The notes: generated from the letters alone by a model not told the origin. A DNA stretch of 64,000 bases from Lepidostoma basale (GCA_022606425.2 JAHDVF020001466.1:849501-913500), one strand, 5' to 3'; numbered from the stretch's first letter, positions 10,757 through 22,060 are shown. Numbers and translations are program-made.

Positions 10757-11469
10757 ACTTCGTAACAGTTTCAATCACTTCATCAGATTTTCGTTTTAAT
10801 AACACTTAAGTAAAAATATTCTTAAAAAAATGACACAAACAACACAATTAACATTCTGCGATAATACAAAAACTTTATTATTTCATATATTTTTGATCAG
10901 TAACACATATTTATATATTTTTCACTAGATACCATGAGATTACGTCTGAACTAGTGTATTATTCAAAAGAAACTAAATATTCTCATTGAAAAAGTAGTTT
11001 AAAAAGCTTAAAACATTTCGTTTTCTAGAAATATATATCTTTTTGTTACATGAACAGGATTTCGGTATTGTTATGAAGTCGAAAATTTAGAAAGTTTTGC
11101 TATTGTACAAAAATTCTAAAACGCAAAGCATTCATTTATATACCATTGACGATTCGTAATAAAATACTTTCAATTGTGTTTTTGTGATTTTATTATGTAA
11201 CATTTCGAGAAGTTATGCATTTGTGAAACAGGCCACATTTAACAAATTAAAATTTAAAAGATCTTTAGAGGATGTAGATAAGTTTCAACTAAGGTTATAA
11301 TATCTATATTATGACGTATTTTATTATAGCTTTTCGGTATTTTCGATTCATAAAAACAATGTTTCATTAATATTTAAATATATAATTATTATTTTTTATA
11401 ATATTATTATATAATTAACTACCACGTCATTTCTCGGAATGGATTAAATTAGTTGTTAATTTTTGATAA
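10757..11469. other. AT-rich, no gene recognised
   Basis: Nothing was recognised in this stretch. Confidence 0.3.
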
Positions 11470-11590
11470 ACTTTTTACTCGAGTTTAGTTTTCACAACAT
11501 ATTTCTCGAGATGTTTGTTTCGTTCTCCTGATGATGAAGGTATATAAAATTGAAAAAAAAGAACGTGGAGAAAAATAAACACAAAAATAG
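11470..11590. repeat. Family A element with perfect CTGATGA core
   Basis: The plus arm has TTCTC-CTGATGA-T-GAAGG (CTGATGA at 11528-11534), which is the canonical hammerhead C3-A9 segment. The GAAACATGTC half is replaced by an A-rich stretch. The minus arm to the left is a decayed inverted partner (ctcgagtttag ... tttctcgagatg). Confidence 0.5.
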
Positions 11591-12330
11591 TAAAAATATT
11601 ATTTCATAAAAAATGTTGTTTGATAATTCCTTAGTAAGGCAGACATATCACTTTTATAAAATATAAAAACGGATGATTTATAAAAGTATTAATTTTTACA
11701 ATAATATAATATTTGTCAAACGTATCTAATCTCTGCTGCTTTTTTGTTCTACATTGCAAGTACACCACTGTGCATTACTAATATGAATTTGAATTGAATT
11801 GTAGTATCTTTTTTAATTCAGTTATTCTGTTTTTGCAAAACGCAGAACAGTTACAGTTACCTGCAAGGTTTTGTTATTTTTATCCTACCTTTCAACACAA
11901 TACCTTTATCGTCGTGACCCATTTCTCCATCGTAAATAATGTAAGCATTTAAAAATGGAACAGTGTCAAGAATTTGCTTAACGAATTTTAGTGTCCTACT
12001 TCTTCATCACAATAAACCGAGCTTTTTTAGCCGAGCGATTCATTGTTAACGATAGCTTATACAGGTAGCCAGAGTACCTACCGCCAGATATGCTTTTTTA
12101 TTTTAATAACAATAAGGTAGCCTCCAACTTTCTAATTCTTTGAAATGTTATCTTTTGTACTGTGCCGAAACATGATATAAGGATTTGTTTATTGTTTGAA
12201 CTGTTGTCGAAATCTTTGAATTCAATGTTTTGTTAAAATATTATAGATGCTGATCGTTTATAAATATAACGACAGATTTCAGATTAGCTGAAAACCCATA
12301 TTTTTCATATTTCATACCCAACATAAAACT
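11591..12330. other. AT-rich, no gene recognised
   Basis: Nothing was recognised in this stretch. Confidence 0.3.
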
Positions 12331-12510
12331 TGTATATTTTGTTCTATTATACTTTCTAACCGATCGCGTATTTCGAATGCAACGTTCACATTTAGATTTA
12401 AAACACATCTTAATTCACCCTTGAGGTGATTACATCACAAAAACCGCGCTTTAAAAGTTGTCACATTATAATCATTATTATTATTATAATTATTATTATG
12501 ATTATTATAA
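12331..12510 (+). mobile_element. CR1/Jockey-like LINE 3' UTR with (ATT)n tail
   Basis: It reads ttctattatactttctaacc, gatcgcg, ...cccttgaggtgattacatca, then aaccgcgctttaaaagttg and an (ATT)-rich tail at about 12475-12510. It is in inverted orientation to the copy at 12745-12895. Confidence 0.65.
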
Positions 12511-12617
12511 TTATATAATAACACGTTTTCAGTTAACCAACACTCATCACAATATATATTTTTAATAAATTGAATGTTGGTATAACCAATAAAAAAATGT
12601 AAATAGAAGTGAGGTAA

Positions 12618-12695
12618 CCGGGAGACCAGAAGATGGCAGCAAGCTGCCGAAACCGGTTGAAGCCATAAAACCACGTGGAATTAAATTAAATATAT
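12618..12695 (+). repeat. Family C hammerhead-like element
   Basis: The core is CAGAAGA (12627-12633), then T, then GGCAGC / GCTGCC helix II (12635-12640 with 12643-12648), then GAAACCGGTT (12649-12658). U4 of the consensus is A here and helix I pairing is poor. The two inverted LINE 3' ends flank it. Confidence 0.6.
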
Positions 12696-12744
12696 ATGAT
12701 AAAGGTTTTTCATTATTCTTAAATCTGCGTTTGGCAGATTATCA

Positions 12745-12895
12745 TTTAATAATAATAATAATATGCTAACATTTAAAGCGCCGTTTTTGTGATGTTATCA
12801 CCCCAAGGGCGCATTAAGACGTGTTTTGAATCTAAATATGAACGCTGCATCTGATTGATATTCGCGATCGATTAAAAAGTATATTATTTAAAGCA
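12745..12895 (-). mobile_element. CR1/Jockey-like LINE 3' UTR with (ATT)n tail
   Basis: On the minus strand it ends ...cttggggtgataacatcac, aaacggcgctttaaatgtta, gcat and (ATT)n. It has the same 3' UTR as the copies at 5462 and 54500. Confidence 0.65.
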
Positions 12896-13596
12896 TTTAT
12901 AGAATCTAAATGGGAAAGAAAAAAATATTTTTTCCTTAGATTAAAATTACGTTGCTCTAAATTTACGAAAATCCACATTTGCCCCAGGTAACCCCTTTCG
13001 TAGACACTTCATTCCACAGATTGTATTACGTAATAATATTTAACACGTATCTCGAATTACGTTTTTGGTTTCACACGTGCGCTGATCTATTTAATCTGGG
13101 GGCACGTCCCGTAATATATGCGGACGTGAGAGATTCATATGAAAGTGTACCAGGTAGATAAGTAGGGGAGAGTCACCCTAAAAGGGACACATTTTCCCTT
13201 CGTAAAGAATTACTTAAAAATATGAAAACATTGCCTAAAGTGTTTCGTTATATCATAAATAAATATATAATGCGAATAAATTTTCACTACGAAATATTCA
13301 TCTTGATAAAAACATTTTAATGAAAATCTTTATAACGATAATGAAAGGTTTACCGGAATCTTAAAAGTTATCCGAGGTTTATTACTAATTGTATATCAAG
13401 GCGTAATCAATGTCTTATTATTTAGTGGTTTTACATTTAATTAATATTATCGTTGTATCATATTTTTCTTAAAAAATGATGTAAAGCCATGTGTTAAATA
13501 TTTAGATCCGATGAACGCATGCGTTTTCTAGAGTTTTTATTATATTTGGTTTAACATGATTTTCCTAGCTAGATCATTTTCAAATGAAATTCAATA
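12896..13596. other. Unassigned
   Basis: No family was recognised. A short GC-richer patch lies at about 13060-13130. Confidence 0.25.
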
Positions 13597-13672
13597 AAGC
13601 CCTTGCAAGGCAAAATTCGTCACTCCTATAAAATAAAACAAATCTTCTAGAAAACTGACGTTTTCATCAATA
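13597..13672 (+). repeat. Family G element, heavily decayed
   Basis: AAGGCAAAATTCGTCACTCC corresponds to the mutated GGGC-GAAACATGTCATTC segment. The tail (cttctagaaaactgacgttt) is well kept. Confidence 0.4.
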
Positions 13673-13846
13673 CCAAATATTTTCCTTAAAGTTTTTGCAT
13701 GTATGATTCCTTAGTTTTGTGTTACAAACCTTTTTTACCTAAATGTAATTTAAATGATTTTTTTTTCATAAATATTTTTTTCTGTCCTTTCACCGGTAGG
13801 CGTCCTTTTCAGGCCGCGTACAGGTTGGGACAGCCCTGACACTCAC

Positions 13847-13928
13847 CCGGAATTAAAGCTGATGTATCTACGTCGGACGGCCCCGGACGACAGGGTTGTG
13901 CAAACACGGGGCTGGTAGCGATTGACAT
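13847..13928 (-). CDS. Candidate first coding exon of an unidentified minus-strand gene
   Basis: On the minus strand ataaacATGtca gives a start with a reasonable insect context. Twenty-seven codons follow (MSIATSPVFAQPCRPG, then ...VDTSALIP), plus one G, before a GTGAGT donor (exon ends CCGG). The exon is GC-rich against an AT-rich background. The phase fits the exon at 4957-5030 and would make a Gly across the junction. No strong acceptor precedes it, so it is more likely a first coding exon with 5' UTR reaching to about 14000 than an internal exon. The frame also continues past the donor to a stop at 13809, so a single-exon fragment or chance frame is the alternative. The protein is not recognised. 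Confidence 0.35.
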
Positions 13929-14012
13929 GTTTATGGTGTAGGGACGAATCGGAATATACGGGCAATATGCGATCTGTGGCTTGTAATGTTCACTTGTAGA
14001 TTTATATGACAA

Positions 14013-14507
14013 GTATTATTGTGTACCTAATATCAAGTAACTCATACGTACACAGGTATGTATATATAATTTTTGTTATATTCAAATAATAACAGATTAA
14101 ATAAAAAAAGCAGTAATAATTAATTGAAAAAAATCCATTACAATGTGTACGTTTTATTCCATTAATTTTAGTTTTGTTTTGTTTTGTTTGGTTCGCTGCC
14201 ATTTTCTGATTGTTTTCATTATTCAAAGCGAACTTCTACAAAGTACTCGTAATTTAAATTGACAGTTTTAATACAGTAATAATAGTGTAACATAAATTAA
14301 TCATATAAAATCGTTTATAATCCCTGTTTGCAGTGGCTTGTTTTGACGATTAATGATTTCTGAAATGAATATTAAAAAAACATTTTTTTTTAATTAAAAG
14401 AATTTTGAAAATAGTAAATGAAAATTAAAAAATAAAGTTATGATATTGGGGGAAGATGAGTAAAAATCGCACAATATAGAAAAAAATGAAAACAATTTGA
14501 AGAGACG
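14013..14507. other. AT-rich, with (TTTTG)n
   Basis: There is a short (TTTTG)n run at about 14171-14190. If the gene model to the left is real, this stretch would include its promoter, but no core promoter motif was recognised with confidence. Confidence 0.25.
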
Positions 14508-14555
14508 TTCATCCAGCAGTGGAGTGCTGGGGAGAAGAAAAGAAGAAGACATATT
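14508..14555 (+). mobile_element. RTE-type LINE 3' tip
   Basis: It reads gacgttcatccagcagtgga followed by a GAA-rich tail. This matches the terminal FIQQW codons and 3' end typical of RTE-type LINEs. Confidence 0.45.
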
Positions 14556-15244
14556 TAATTTAAGGTCAGCTTACTAAATACTAGAATTTTGGTTGCAGTA
14601 CCAACATATTTTTTTATTTTTGATGATTTGAGGTTCTGTTTAAAATCAATACATGAAAATAAATCTTATAAATAGAAAACGCTTTTTAAACATTAAGAAT
14701 ACCAATATTAGTACTGTTAGCTGTTATAAAATATAATACTTGAAAAATAAATACAACTGAATTCAACTCTGATATAAAAAAAACTACCCTTTAGCAGACG
14801 TGGGGTTCGTGTTTATCATCCCTGACAAGTGAAAGAACTTGTTCGGCGGGTGAACAATTTTGACAAGGTTGGTTAATTAGATTTTTCTGTCACACGACAA
14901 TCAAATTAAGCGAACAGGTAAATGAAAACACGTTGGGATGTGTTTGTTTTTTGGTATATTGTCATCTGTATTGAGGGAACATTTTGCTATAAATAAACTA
15001 CAAATATTGAATTTACTAATTATGCTTATACTCCTAAGTGTTGTATTAATATTTATAGATCAAAGATAAATAAACTTATACAATGGAAAAAAATGTAAAT
15101 ATATTTATTTAAGAAAAAACATTATCATTGAATTAAATAGTGCCTCAGATTCATCAATCAATTAATTAATATTATGAAATTAAATGTTTGAATCGCAAAT
15201 TATTCATCGTTAAGATTTGACATTACACAAAGTTTATCTAAAAA
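14556..15244. other. AT-rich, no gene recognised
   Basis: Nothing was recognised in this stretch. Confidence 0.3.
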
Positions 15245-15245
15245 T

Positions 15246-15461
15246 GTAAGATGCCAGTGTACAATGGTGTCCTTGTACCAACAGATGGAAGTGAAGCATG
15301 GAACTAGCAACATTAATATGAACACAGAATAAATTCGATCGAAATGTGATCTTTAAGTGAGTGTATTCCAAATGAAAGCGTTTTGAACAAATTTCTTTCA
15401 GTTCATTAAGAAGATCTGGATACATGAAAATAATGGTAATAACGTATAAAAGTAATAAAGT
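15246..15461 (+). mobile_element. LINE-T, 5' half of a copy split by a SINE
   Basis: The blocks YNGVLVPT, GSEAWN and S-NECS are recognisable but shot through with stops. The sequence breaks off inside the segment preceding the GRPKKTWHDQ block, which resumes at 15699. Confidence 0.6.
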
Positions 15462-15698
15462 GACGACCTTCGCGGCCGAGTGGTAAGTGCATTGACTGCC
15501 ACCCCGAAGGTTCTGGGTTCGATTCCCGGTGAGGCAGTGTGGCAGGATTCATGTGACAATATAATGACGATAGATTAGCTACCCATCACATGTCATGATA
15601 ATCACTATGATAGCTATAATAATACCCTTTACATCAATTTGGCTCATGCTGTCATAATGTAAAGAGCGATTCAACAAAATAATCATAATAATAATAAT
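15462..15698 (+). mobile_element. tRNA-derived SINE, (AAT)n-tail subfamily, inside a LINE-T
   Basis: The head holds an A-box-like gcggccgagtgg and an exact B-box-like GGTTCGATTCC. The body has gatagattagctacccatca and the tail region catcaatttggctcatgctg, ending in (AATAAT). Pol III-type internal promoter elements are intact in sequence. It interrupts LINE-T coding sequence, so it is the younger insertion. Confidence 0.85.
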
Positions 15699-15962
15699 GT
15701 AAACGATGTGAATGAAGCAAGAAGTATAGAAAGACTGAGGAAAACATGATACGATCAAAGCAATTAAATATCGAATATCAACCACGCAAGGAGACGGAGA
15801 AATCGAGCCATGTGATTGACACAATGTATGAGTGTTGAAGATGCATATGATGTAGGTAAGCGAGAAATATGTCAGGGAAGAACGGTGTAATGATCTACTC
15901 GTAATATTTCTGCTTACCCTTTCAGTGAAGGGCGTGATTGTTAGTTATTTAGTTGGGTTAAT
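15699..15962 (+). mobile_element. LINE-T, 3' half of the split copy
   Basis: It resumes with GVNEARS-RKT-YDQ-like codons, then RNRAM-like codons. It ends tctgcttaccctttcagtga, gggcgtgattgttagttatt. Confidence 0.6.
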
Positions 15963-17567
15963 TTATTTTCGGGGGATGTTGTGTTATTCCAGTGACTTTG
16001 ATCGGTTTACCAAGATGGCGGCGATTTTAAATGATTTGAATAGCGTATACATAATACTAATTCATTCATTTTTGTGTGTGGTATACCGATAGACGAAGAT
16101 TAGGTATATGATTTTACAGAATATGTATCTTATGTGTTTTTGTAATACATGTATATCAATGGCATGATATTAAGTTGTTGAATATGTAAAAAAAGTTTGT
16201 ATCTACGTAAGTTATACGTAAAGCTTCGGTGGTAAGATTGGCTCGTTGATTAATTACACTCGTGTGGGCAGAATGTCGCGGACATGTTATTGGATATTTA
16301 AATTTATTGAAATTAACGACTTCGGTATATTGAAACAGTGAATATTAATTGAATGTATTAATACAGTATTTAGAAAGCTTGCAGAGTAATATCTCAATTA
16401 AAGATTCGGTTTAATTAAAATATCAATACAAACATAGGTAGGTAATTATAATTTTATTTTGAGCAGGTACTGTTACGTAGGTAAGTTATGTATCCAAATG
16501 AATAATAAGCTAGTGCTTTTCAATTATTCAAATTAACAGTAGTAACAAATGTCTAAATAATATTTTTTTTGTATTGAATCAAATTGCGGTTTATTCTATA
16601 TTAAATTCTATATTAAAAAATCTAGTTTGAAATGTCTTATCTAATATTGAAATTTGGTTACTTTAACAAAAAGAACACTAAAATAATGTTTGATAAACTT
16701 GATTGCATTAACACTGCGGAATTCTACAATGACGATTTTTTTACAATTGATGAGTTTATACAATATTTAATAAATTCAAAAGTGGAAATTCAAAAAACGT
16801 TTTTGCGAGTAAATAAAAAGTTTAAACAAATGATTTAATTATTTTTTTTCGGATTTATTTCAAATGAATTCTTTTTAATGTTGTCGTGTTTATAGTTTTT
16901 CCTGGGAATTAACATGTTTTCAAACTTTTTTCATTCATTAATATGTAAGATTATTTTGTCAATTTTTTTCATATAAAAATCTGTATCTTAAATAATGATC
17001 TAAATTTTGTATTTTTGTATTATTATATTTGAATAAAAAAATAAAAAAATATAATCGTAACTGATAGTGTTTTTTCATTGTTAATCAGTTTCTAATATTT
17101 CACATGTAAAACTCTAAGTAATTGTACCTTGTACGCCAACCCGCATGTTTAAACCAATTGATTGATCTTGTAATTCTCTATTTAAATGATACCTTATCAG
17201 ATTGACACCTAACTATACGGTAGGACATTTTGTAGTACCTACCAATGAACCAATGTTCATGTATTCCGAGAATGACATGGCAGACAAATTAGCAATGTAG
17301 ACAAGTAATTATACATTCGATTCTACTGTCTACAAAAAACATCAATAAATACACCGGATTAACAGCTATTTTTTATACCAATATTTATATATAAATTACA
17401 GTTAATTATAATTAAATTAGGTATTTGAAAAATCACAATTTAAAATATATATATTTAGAACTAAATACTTATAACTCGTTAAAATAGGTGAGCAAAGAAT
17501 AAAATAATATAGGATGCTTATATATATTATGATATAATACGTATACCACCTCCTTCAGCTGATAATC
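15963..17567. other. AT-rich; weak frame and possible splice-like site
   Basis: A 68-codon plus frame (16632-16838) has protein-like composition (ending FLRVNKKFKQMI) but no known family and no splice support. At 16480/16481 a TAG-GTAAGT juxtaposition resembles a recursive splice point, but its pyrimidine tract is weak. Confidence 0.2.
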
Positions 17568-17760
17568 ACGGGCAAGATGGATGGGGTGGCGGGGAGTTGA
17601 TAGAAGGTAGTTATCCTGACTGCGGAATATAAGGGAAATGACAGGAATCTGGAGAGTTGAGAATCTGCTCTAAGTAGTACAGGACAGAGATGCTTTCGCT
17701 GCAGGGATCGCCAATACTGGAGAGACTTGACACGGCACCACGGAAGAAGAAGATTTATAT
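17568..17760 (+). mobile_element. LINE C-terminal remnant, GAA-tailed
   Basis: Decayed codons (ITGKMDGVAGS, TGQRCF, QYWRDLTRHH) resemble a LINE C-terminus. The fragment ends in a gaagaagaag tail. Assignment is tentative. Confidence 0.4.
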
Positions 17761-17870
17761 TTAATAGTGGATAGAATAATCAGATGCATTACAACATTAC
17801 AAAAAGGGTGAAAGAAACAAAACAATATAAACAAAGTAATAAATATGAAATATTATAAACAAAGTGGTAT

Positions 17871-18045
17871 TTCGGGAGATGCCTATTGGTGGCGATGAGG
17901 TTCGTAACCCATCACACCGCGTCTCCCGCGGGGGTGAAAAGGGAAGGATGGAGTGCCGCATCGGTTAAAAGTGTGGCAGTTCATTTTTTCTGCCTACCCC
18001 TTCGGAGAGATGGCGTGATGGTTAGTTAATTAGTTAGTTAGTTGA
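17871..18045 (+). mobile_element. SX short retroposon with LINE-T 3' end
   Basis: Full-length sense copy. The 5' part is cgggagatgcctattggtgg with cgatgaggttcgtaacccat. The middle is ccgcgtctcccgcggg. The LINE-T-like 3' end is ctgcctaccccttcggagag, atggcgtgatggttag and a (GTTA)n tail. The aggttcgtaaccc block resembles a pol III B box. No clear target duplication was seen. Confidence 0.7.
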
Positions 18046-18480
18046 TATAATAAGTCTTAAATTATTATTTATAAAATATGTATAAGTATTTCATTAGTGA
18101 GCTTTGGCGTACAAAAAAATATTAATACGATTTTAGGACATTATTGAATTTTTCATTTAGTAAAATTTGTATGTAAAATATTCCCTTGTATATTTTGTAT
18201 CGATATTTTGTATAGCAGGCGTGCCACCCTTATATAGAAGGAGGTATATAAATTATTTTGAAAGTACCTGCCGCCGTAGGCGCCATTGTTACCGCGGTAA
18301 AGGTTACCGAAATGTTGAAGCTGTCGTTTATTGGATTAATTCTATATGATATTTTACACAAAATCAGAACACAATGTATACGATCCAGATCGAATTAAAA
18401 TATGTTTCATTAATATGAAAATGTATATTATAAAAAAGCCAACACTTTTTTACTGCTGTTTTAAATAAATGTAAGATTTT
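18046..18480. other. AT-rich, no gene recognised
   Basis: Nothing was recognised in this stretch. Confidence 0.3.
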
Positions 18481-18486
18481 TTTATA

Positions 18487-18582
18487 CTTTCACTTTAATT
18501 ACTTGTTTTATCACCACTTTATTTTTATTTTTTATCAAAGCAACTGGTTTCGCTCTAGCTAGAGCTTCATCAGGGTGACAAA
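18487..18582 (-). repeat. Family B hammerhead-like element, canonical CTGATGA
   Basis: The minus strand reads CTGATGA, an extra A, then a perfect GCTC-TAGCTA-GAGC hairpin, GAAACCAGTT, and the tail tttgataaaaaataaaaata with aaagtggtgataa. It matches the hammerhead C3-A9 segment exactly, but the palindromic ACCGGU is mutated to ACCAGU. Confidence 0.65.
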
Positions 18583-18602
18583 TCAAAACTGATGGCTTTG
18601 TC

Positions 18603-18827
18603 TTTTTTTTTCTTGTATTGTTTTGAACTCAATTACTGTATACACATTATTTTTAGCTATTATATTGAAGATTCTCATGACAAATGATAGTTAGCCAATC
18701 TATCGCCATTTTATTGTCACCTGAATTCTACACCAGTCCAAAGACAGTGTGACAATCGACAGTCATCGAACCCGGGACCTTCCGTATGGAAGTGAGAAGT
18801 CTTACGACTCTGCCACAAAGGTCGACA
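18603..18827 (-). mobile_element. tRNA-derived SINE, poly(A)-tail subfamily
   Basis: The head shows a B-box-like gggttcgatgact. The body is taggtgaattc-like with gatagattggctaac. The 3' region (gtatacagtaattgagttca) and A-rich tail match the copy at 8961. It lies between two oppositely oriented family B elements. Confidence 0.75.
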
Positions 18828-18828
18828 T

Positions 18829-18905
18829 CCAGCTTCCATGTTGAAGCTAAACCGGTTGGTTTGATAATACAACAATAAAGTGGTGACAGAATAAGTAGCT
18901 AAATT
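18829..18905 (+). repeat. Family B hammerhead-like element, 5'-truncated
   Basis: It starts within helix II (AGCTTC ... GAAGCT, perfect), then TAAACCGGTT (aaaccggtt at 18849-18857), ggtttgataat and the aataaagtggtg tail. The CUGANGA half was lost at the boundary with the adjacent SINE. Confidence 0.6.
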
Positions 18906-18968
18906 GTTTTTGAATATTTTTTTTGGTTTCATGTTTTATGATGGTGTAAATATCTCTTGCATGTCATA

Positions 18969-19127
18969 ATGGAGGGTATAATCGAGGGGACAAGCTCTAG
19001 AGGACGCTCACGCCGAGAGTACCTGGAAGACCTGTTGGTGGACGTGCGCTGCTCATCATGCAGATTTCAAAAGAGCTACACAAGACAGGGAATAGAGGAA
19101 ATTGCTGCAAACCAATCCCAGGATTGA
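18969..19127 (+). mobile_element. LINE C-terminal coding remnant
   Basis: A 52-codon open frame begins MEGIIEG, continues RGRSRREYLEDLLVDVRC and ends EEIAANQSQD-stop. It matches the extreme C-terminus of a widespread insect LINE reverse transcriptase (the GRPR-Y-D block, then ANQ). It is undisrupted, so relatively young. Most of the element is missing upstream. Confidence 0.7.
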
Positions 19128-19189
19128 AACCAGAGAGGGAGAGATGGTGTAGAAACATATGATCAATAGTTTGTTACTCCGTGTTTTCA

Positions 19190-19740
19190 AAGGGATTTTT
19201 TGTGAATAATTACATACCGTGTGGAGAAGCGCGGACGTACGTACCTCCCAGGGTAGGCAGTTACGTGGGCATATTAAAGTAATGAAGGTTTGCATTTTAA
19301 TCACTCCTGATTTTGAGCGGAGCGCGCCAGTGTGAGTGAGCCCACAGCCGTGTAACATGGGTCCCGTTGGAATATTCGGCGAATCGATCGTATGCCCGAG
19401 GCCATTCTACTACCCGTTCGTGCACCAATACACGCGCACTCCATCACCTACACGCACGTACCCCGCGTATGTAATACACGCCAAATTGTTATACGCGAAT
19501 CGCCACATAATATCTTAATTGCGATTTTCAACATCGCCCGGTCTTGGTGTAATCACGGCGCCTCCCCTTAGCCCTCCCCGCCCCGAACCCTGGACCGACC
19601 ACAACATCAAAAGCGGCGAGATGAAGTACGGCCCAGCCTTCATTACGCCGGGGCCTTTTGCTCGTGGGCGGCACTTCATCATATTATTTTACTGCGGCGA
19701 GTTCATCTCTACATAAGAACGTCTGTATCTACATACCGGT
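19190..19740. other. GC-rich, repeat-free block
   Basis: This is one of the most GC-rich, CpG-containing stretches in the window. Two frames on the plus strand (19336-19518 and 19519-19716) are open but resemble no family and abut each other across a stop. It is a candidate conserved noncoding or promoter-like element. Coding is possible but unsupported. Confidence 0.3.
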
Positions 19741-20117
19741 TTGTATGGGAGTGTATTCAGTAAACAAGTGGATTTTAAACGTAATTGAAGTTTAATTTGA
19801 GAAACTGGATTTCAGAATATATTGGACGCTTGTACCTAAGTAGGTATTTTGCGTAGAAACATCTAAATAATTATGTAAATTAGTGTTGAACACTGCTCAT
19901 CCCCGAGATGAAAGGCATAACAAAAAAATAACTAATGTATATACCTACATAGATATAAGATATTAAGATATGATTAATATATATATAATATATAATGCCC
20001 TATGTAGAAGAAGGTGGAAACATGTTTTAAAAACTAGTTTTGAAAAATAATAGTATTATACCTTATTTAGTATACACATTTAGATATTTATATAAAATTT
20101 TGCATTATTTATCCGAG
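19741..20117. other. AT-rich, no gene recognised
   Basis: Nothing was recognised in this stretch. Confidence 0.3.
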
Positions 20118-20275
20118 AAAAATGTGACACCAAATCAATCAAATATTAAATGTACACCACGTGAGGAGTCGGATAAATCGACGTGCTTGCATGACACAAT
20201 GTATGAACGCAGATAAAACAAAAACAGTAGATCAGGATAGAACAGAGCTCCATTTTTCTGGCTGGGGTAAATGTT
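20118..20275 (+). mobile_element. LINE-T fragment
   Basis: It encodes NQSN-like codons then RSRINRRACMTQCMNADK, followed by decayed 3' sequence without the gacggcgtgatg terminus. Confidence 0.6.
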
Positions 20276-20344
20276 TAGTGAATTTGTTAATTAGTCATCA
20301 AAATTATTCTTTACCAGTAAACCATCATTTCATTTCACTGAAAA

Positions 20345-20478
20345 CGTAGGCAGAGAGAATGGACCGCCATAATATTCGATTCTGACACATCTTTCTAGTT
20401 TTCTATACATTCATACAGTCAAGTCATACACGCACATCGATTTTTACGACTTCTAACATGGCCGACCTTTAAAATATG
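20345..20478 (-). mobile_element. LINE-T fragment, inverted to its neighbour
   Basis: The minus strand shows the same C-terminal and 3' segment as the copy at 20118-20275, only ~70 bp away in opposite orientation. An (ATA)n run adjoins at about 20477-20497. Confidence 0.55.
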
Positions 20479-20579
20479 ATAATAATAATAATAATAAATT
20501 GAATAATTTGTAGAGCGCCATTTTGTAAAGTAAATTTTCTTAACCATTCTTTCATCAAATTATTCTTTAAATATCATTA

Positions 20580-22060
20580 ATAACGTTAAACTTTTTGGCG
20601 TACGTAGCAAGCCGGATGTGAGCATGAAATAAGGCTCCTCGCTAATTAACGATCCTCAAAGGCATTACCTACAGAAAAGGAAGCAGCGCCGGTCGAAGGT
20701 AAACGAAAGCAAAACAACTTTCCATTCCTCCCGACAAAAAGCTCCTCGCAGACGGTCTATAAAACGCGGACTGGAAAAAATCCCGAAATGGGAGTAACGC
20801 AAAGGAGTCGGGTGGAAATAACTACGTGTCTCTTATAATGACGGGAGCTAAGCCGCGGAAGATGACAAAAATGCGATATAGCGCTGCCGACGTTTTTGCC
20901 CTCCGCCATTTTGGTGCAGCGCCGCCGAAAAAATCCACCCGATGTTATCAACAAATTGCTGGAAAATTGCGCGCGCAGCTTACTAAATATATAAAGGATC
21001 CTGATACGCCGGCTTCGCCCCGAAGCGTTTTTGTAACCAAAAAATTAAAAAATTGCCAAACAAAGGATTTATGTGGATAATTTATAAATTAAATATTCAT
21101 TACTTTTAGATGAGGCATTATGTATTAAAAGAATAGAGTGAAGGCGGGTCCTAACCATTAATTTGAGGCAATAGACTATAGATAGTAATTTATGGAGGGC
21201 GATATTATTGTAAAACGAAATGAAGTGGGATGGTATGAGAAGATTGTGATCCTTAATACCGAGACGAAAATGCTATTACCTTATTATTTCGCTTCTGTTT
21301 TAACCGATTTTCGTAACCGCCAGAGTAGTTTACGAAACACCTATAATTAAGAATAGTATGAAATTTCACAAAGATCCTTATCCTTTGATATAATTAAGAC
21401 GTTAACCCGCTTTTTCTATACCTACCCGTGTATTATCTCGGTGGAAGGAAATTGCGCTTAAGATTGCCGAAGCTATTCAAAGAGCATGAAACATGAAAAT
21501 GAACACATGAAGCTTGAGTTTGCTTTCAGTATAAAACGTTTAATTAATCCCTATGTGATGTAGGTAGATACTCATGATTGTGTATCAAAAATTCTCAAAG
21601 GGCCCTCTGTTAGAGCGCAAGGCGCAACCGAGTAAGAGTTTTCAAATACTGTAACGCATTTAAGGCGTTTCAAAAATTATCGTTAGGGGACCCGGGTACC
21701 TGGTCCATGCGGCAATTTTCAAATAAATGAAATTTCATCACCATATTCGCACGTAGTAAAGTCTGCGCCATCAAAGGACGTCACCGCGTCCCCGATTTGG
21801 CTAATTAAAAGGAATTTCGTCCCGATACGACTTGTCGACCGAAATGACATCTCTCATACATACTACGTCTTGTCTGCGCCGAAAAAACGGTCTTCTCTCC
21901 TGTCTCCGCTGAATATCCCGGACCGGTTCTTCGCCATTGTTGCGTCCCGGGCCTTTACTCGGAACTAACTGTACCACAAGAAGAACTGCACGTCTTTTGT
22001 CATCTCGTTTGGCGAATAACTTTAGTTCCCCGCGAATCTCTAGTAATTAAAATAAATTAA
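20580..22060. other. GC-richer, repeat-poor region
   Basis: It has several CpG-bearing blocks (20590-21060 and 21420-22030) with homeodomain-type TAATTA sites (for example, around 21800 and 22050). None of the repeat families occurs here. Opposed frames at 20757-21080 are not convincing. It is a candidate regulatory region. Confidence 0.3.

Noticed and set aside
14301..14359. Minus-strand frame after a good acceptor (IINRQNKPLQTG...)
   Set aside because: Only 19 codons, no donor or polyadenylation signal, and no link in phase to a neighbour. AT-rich DNA yields many such acceptors.
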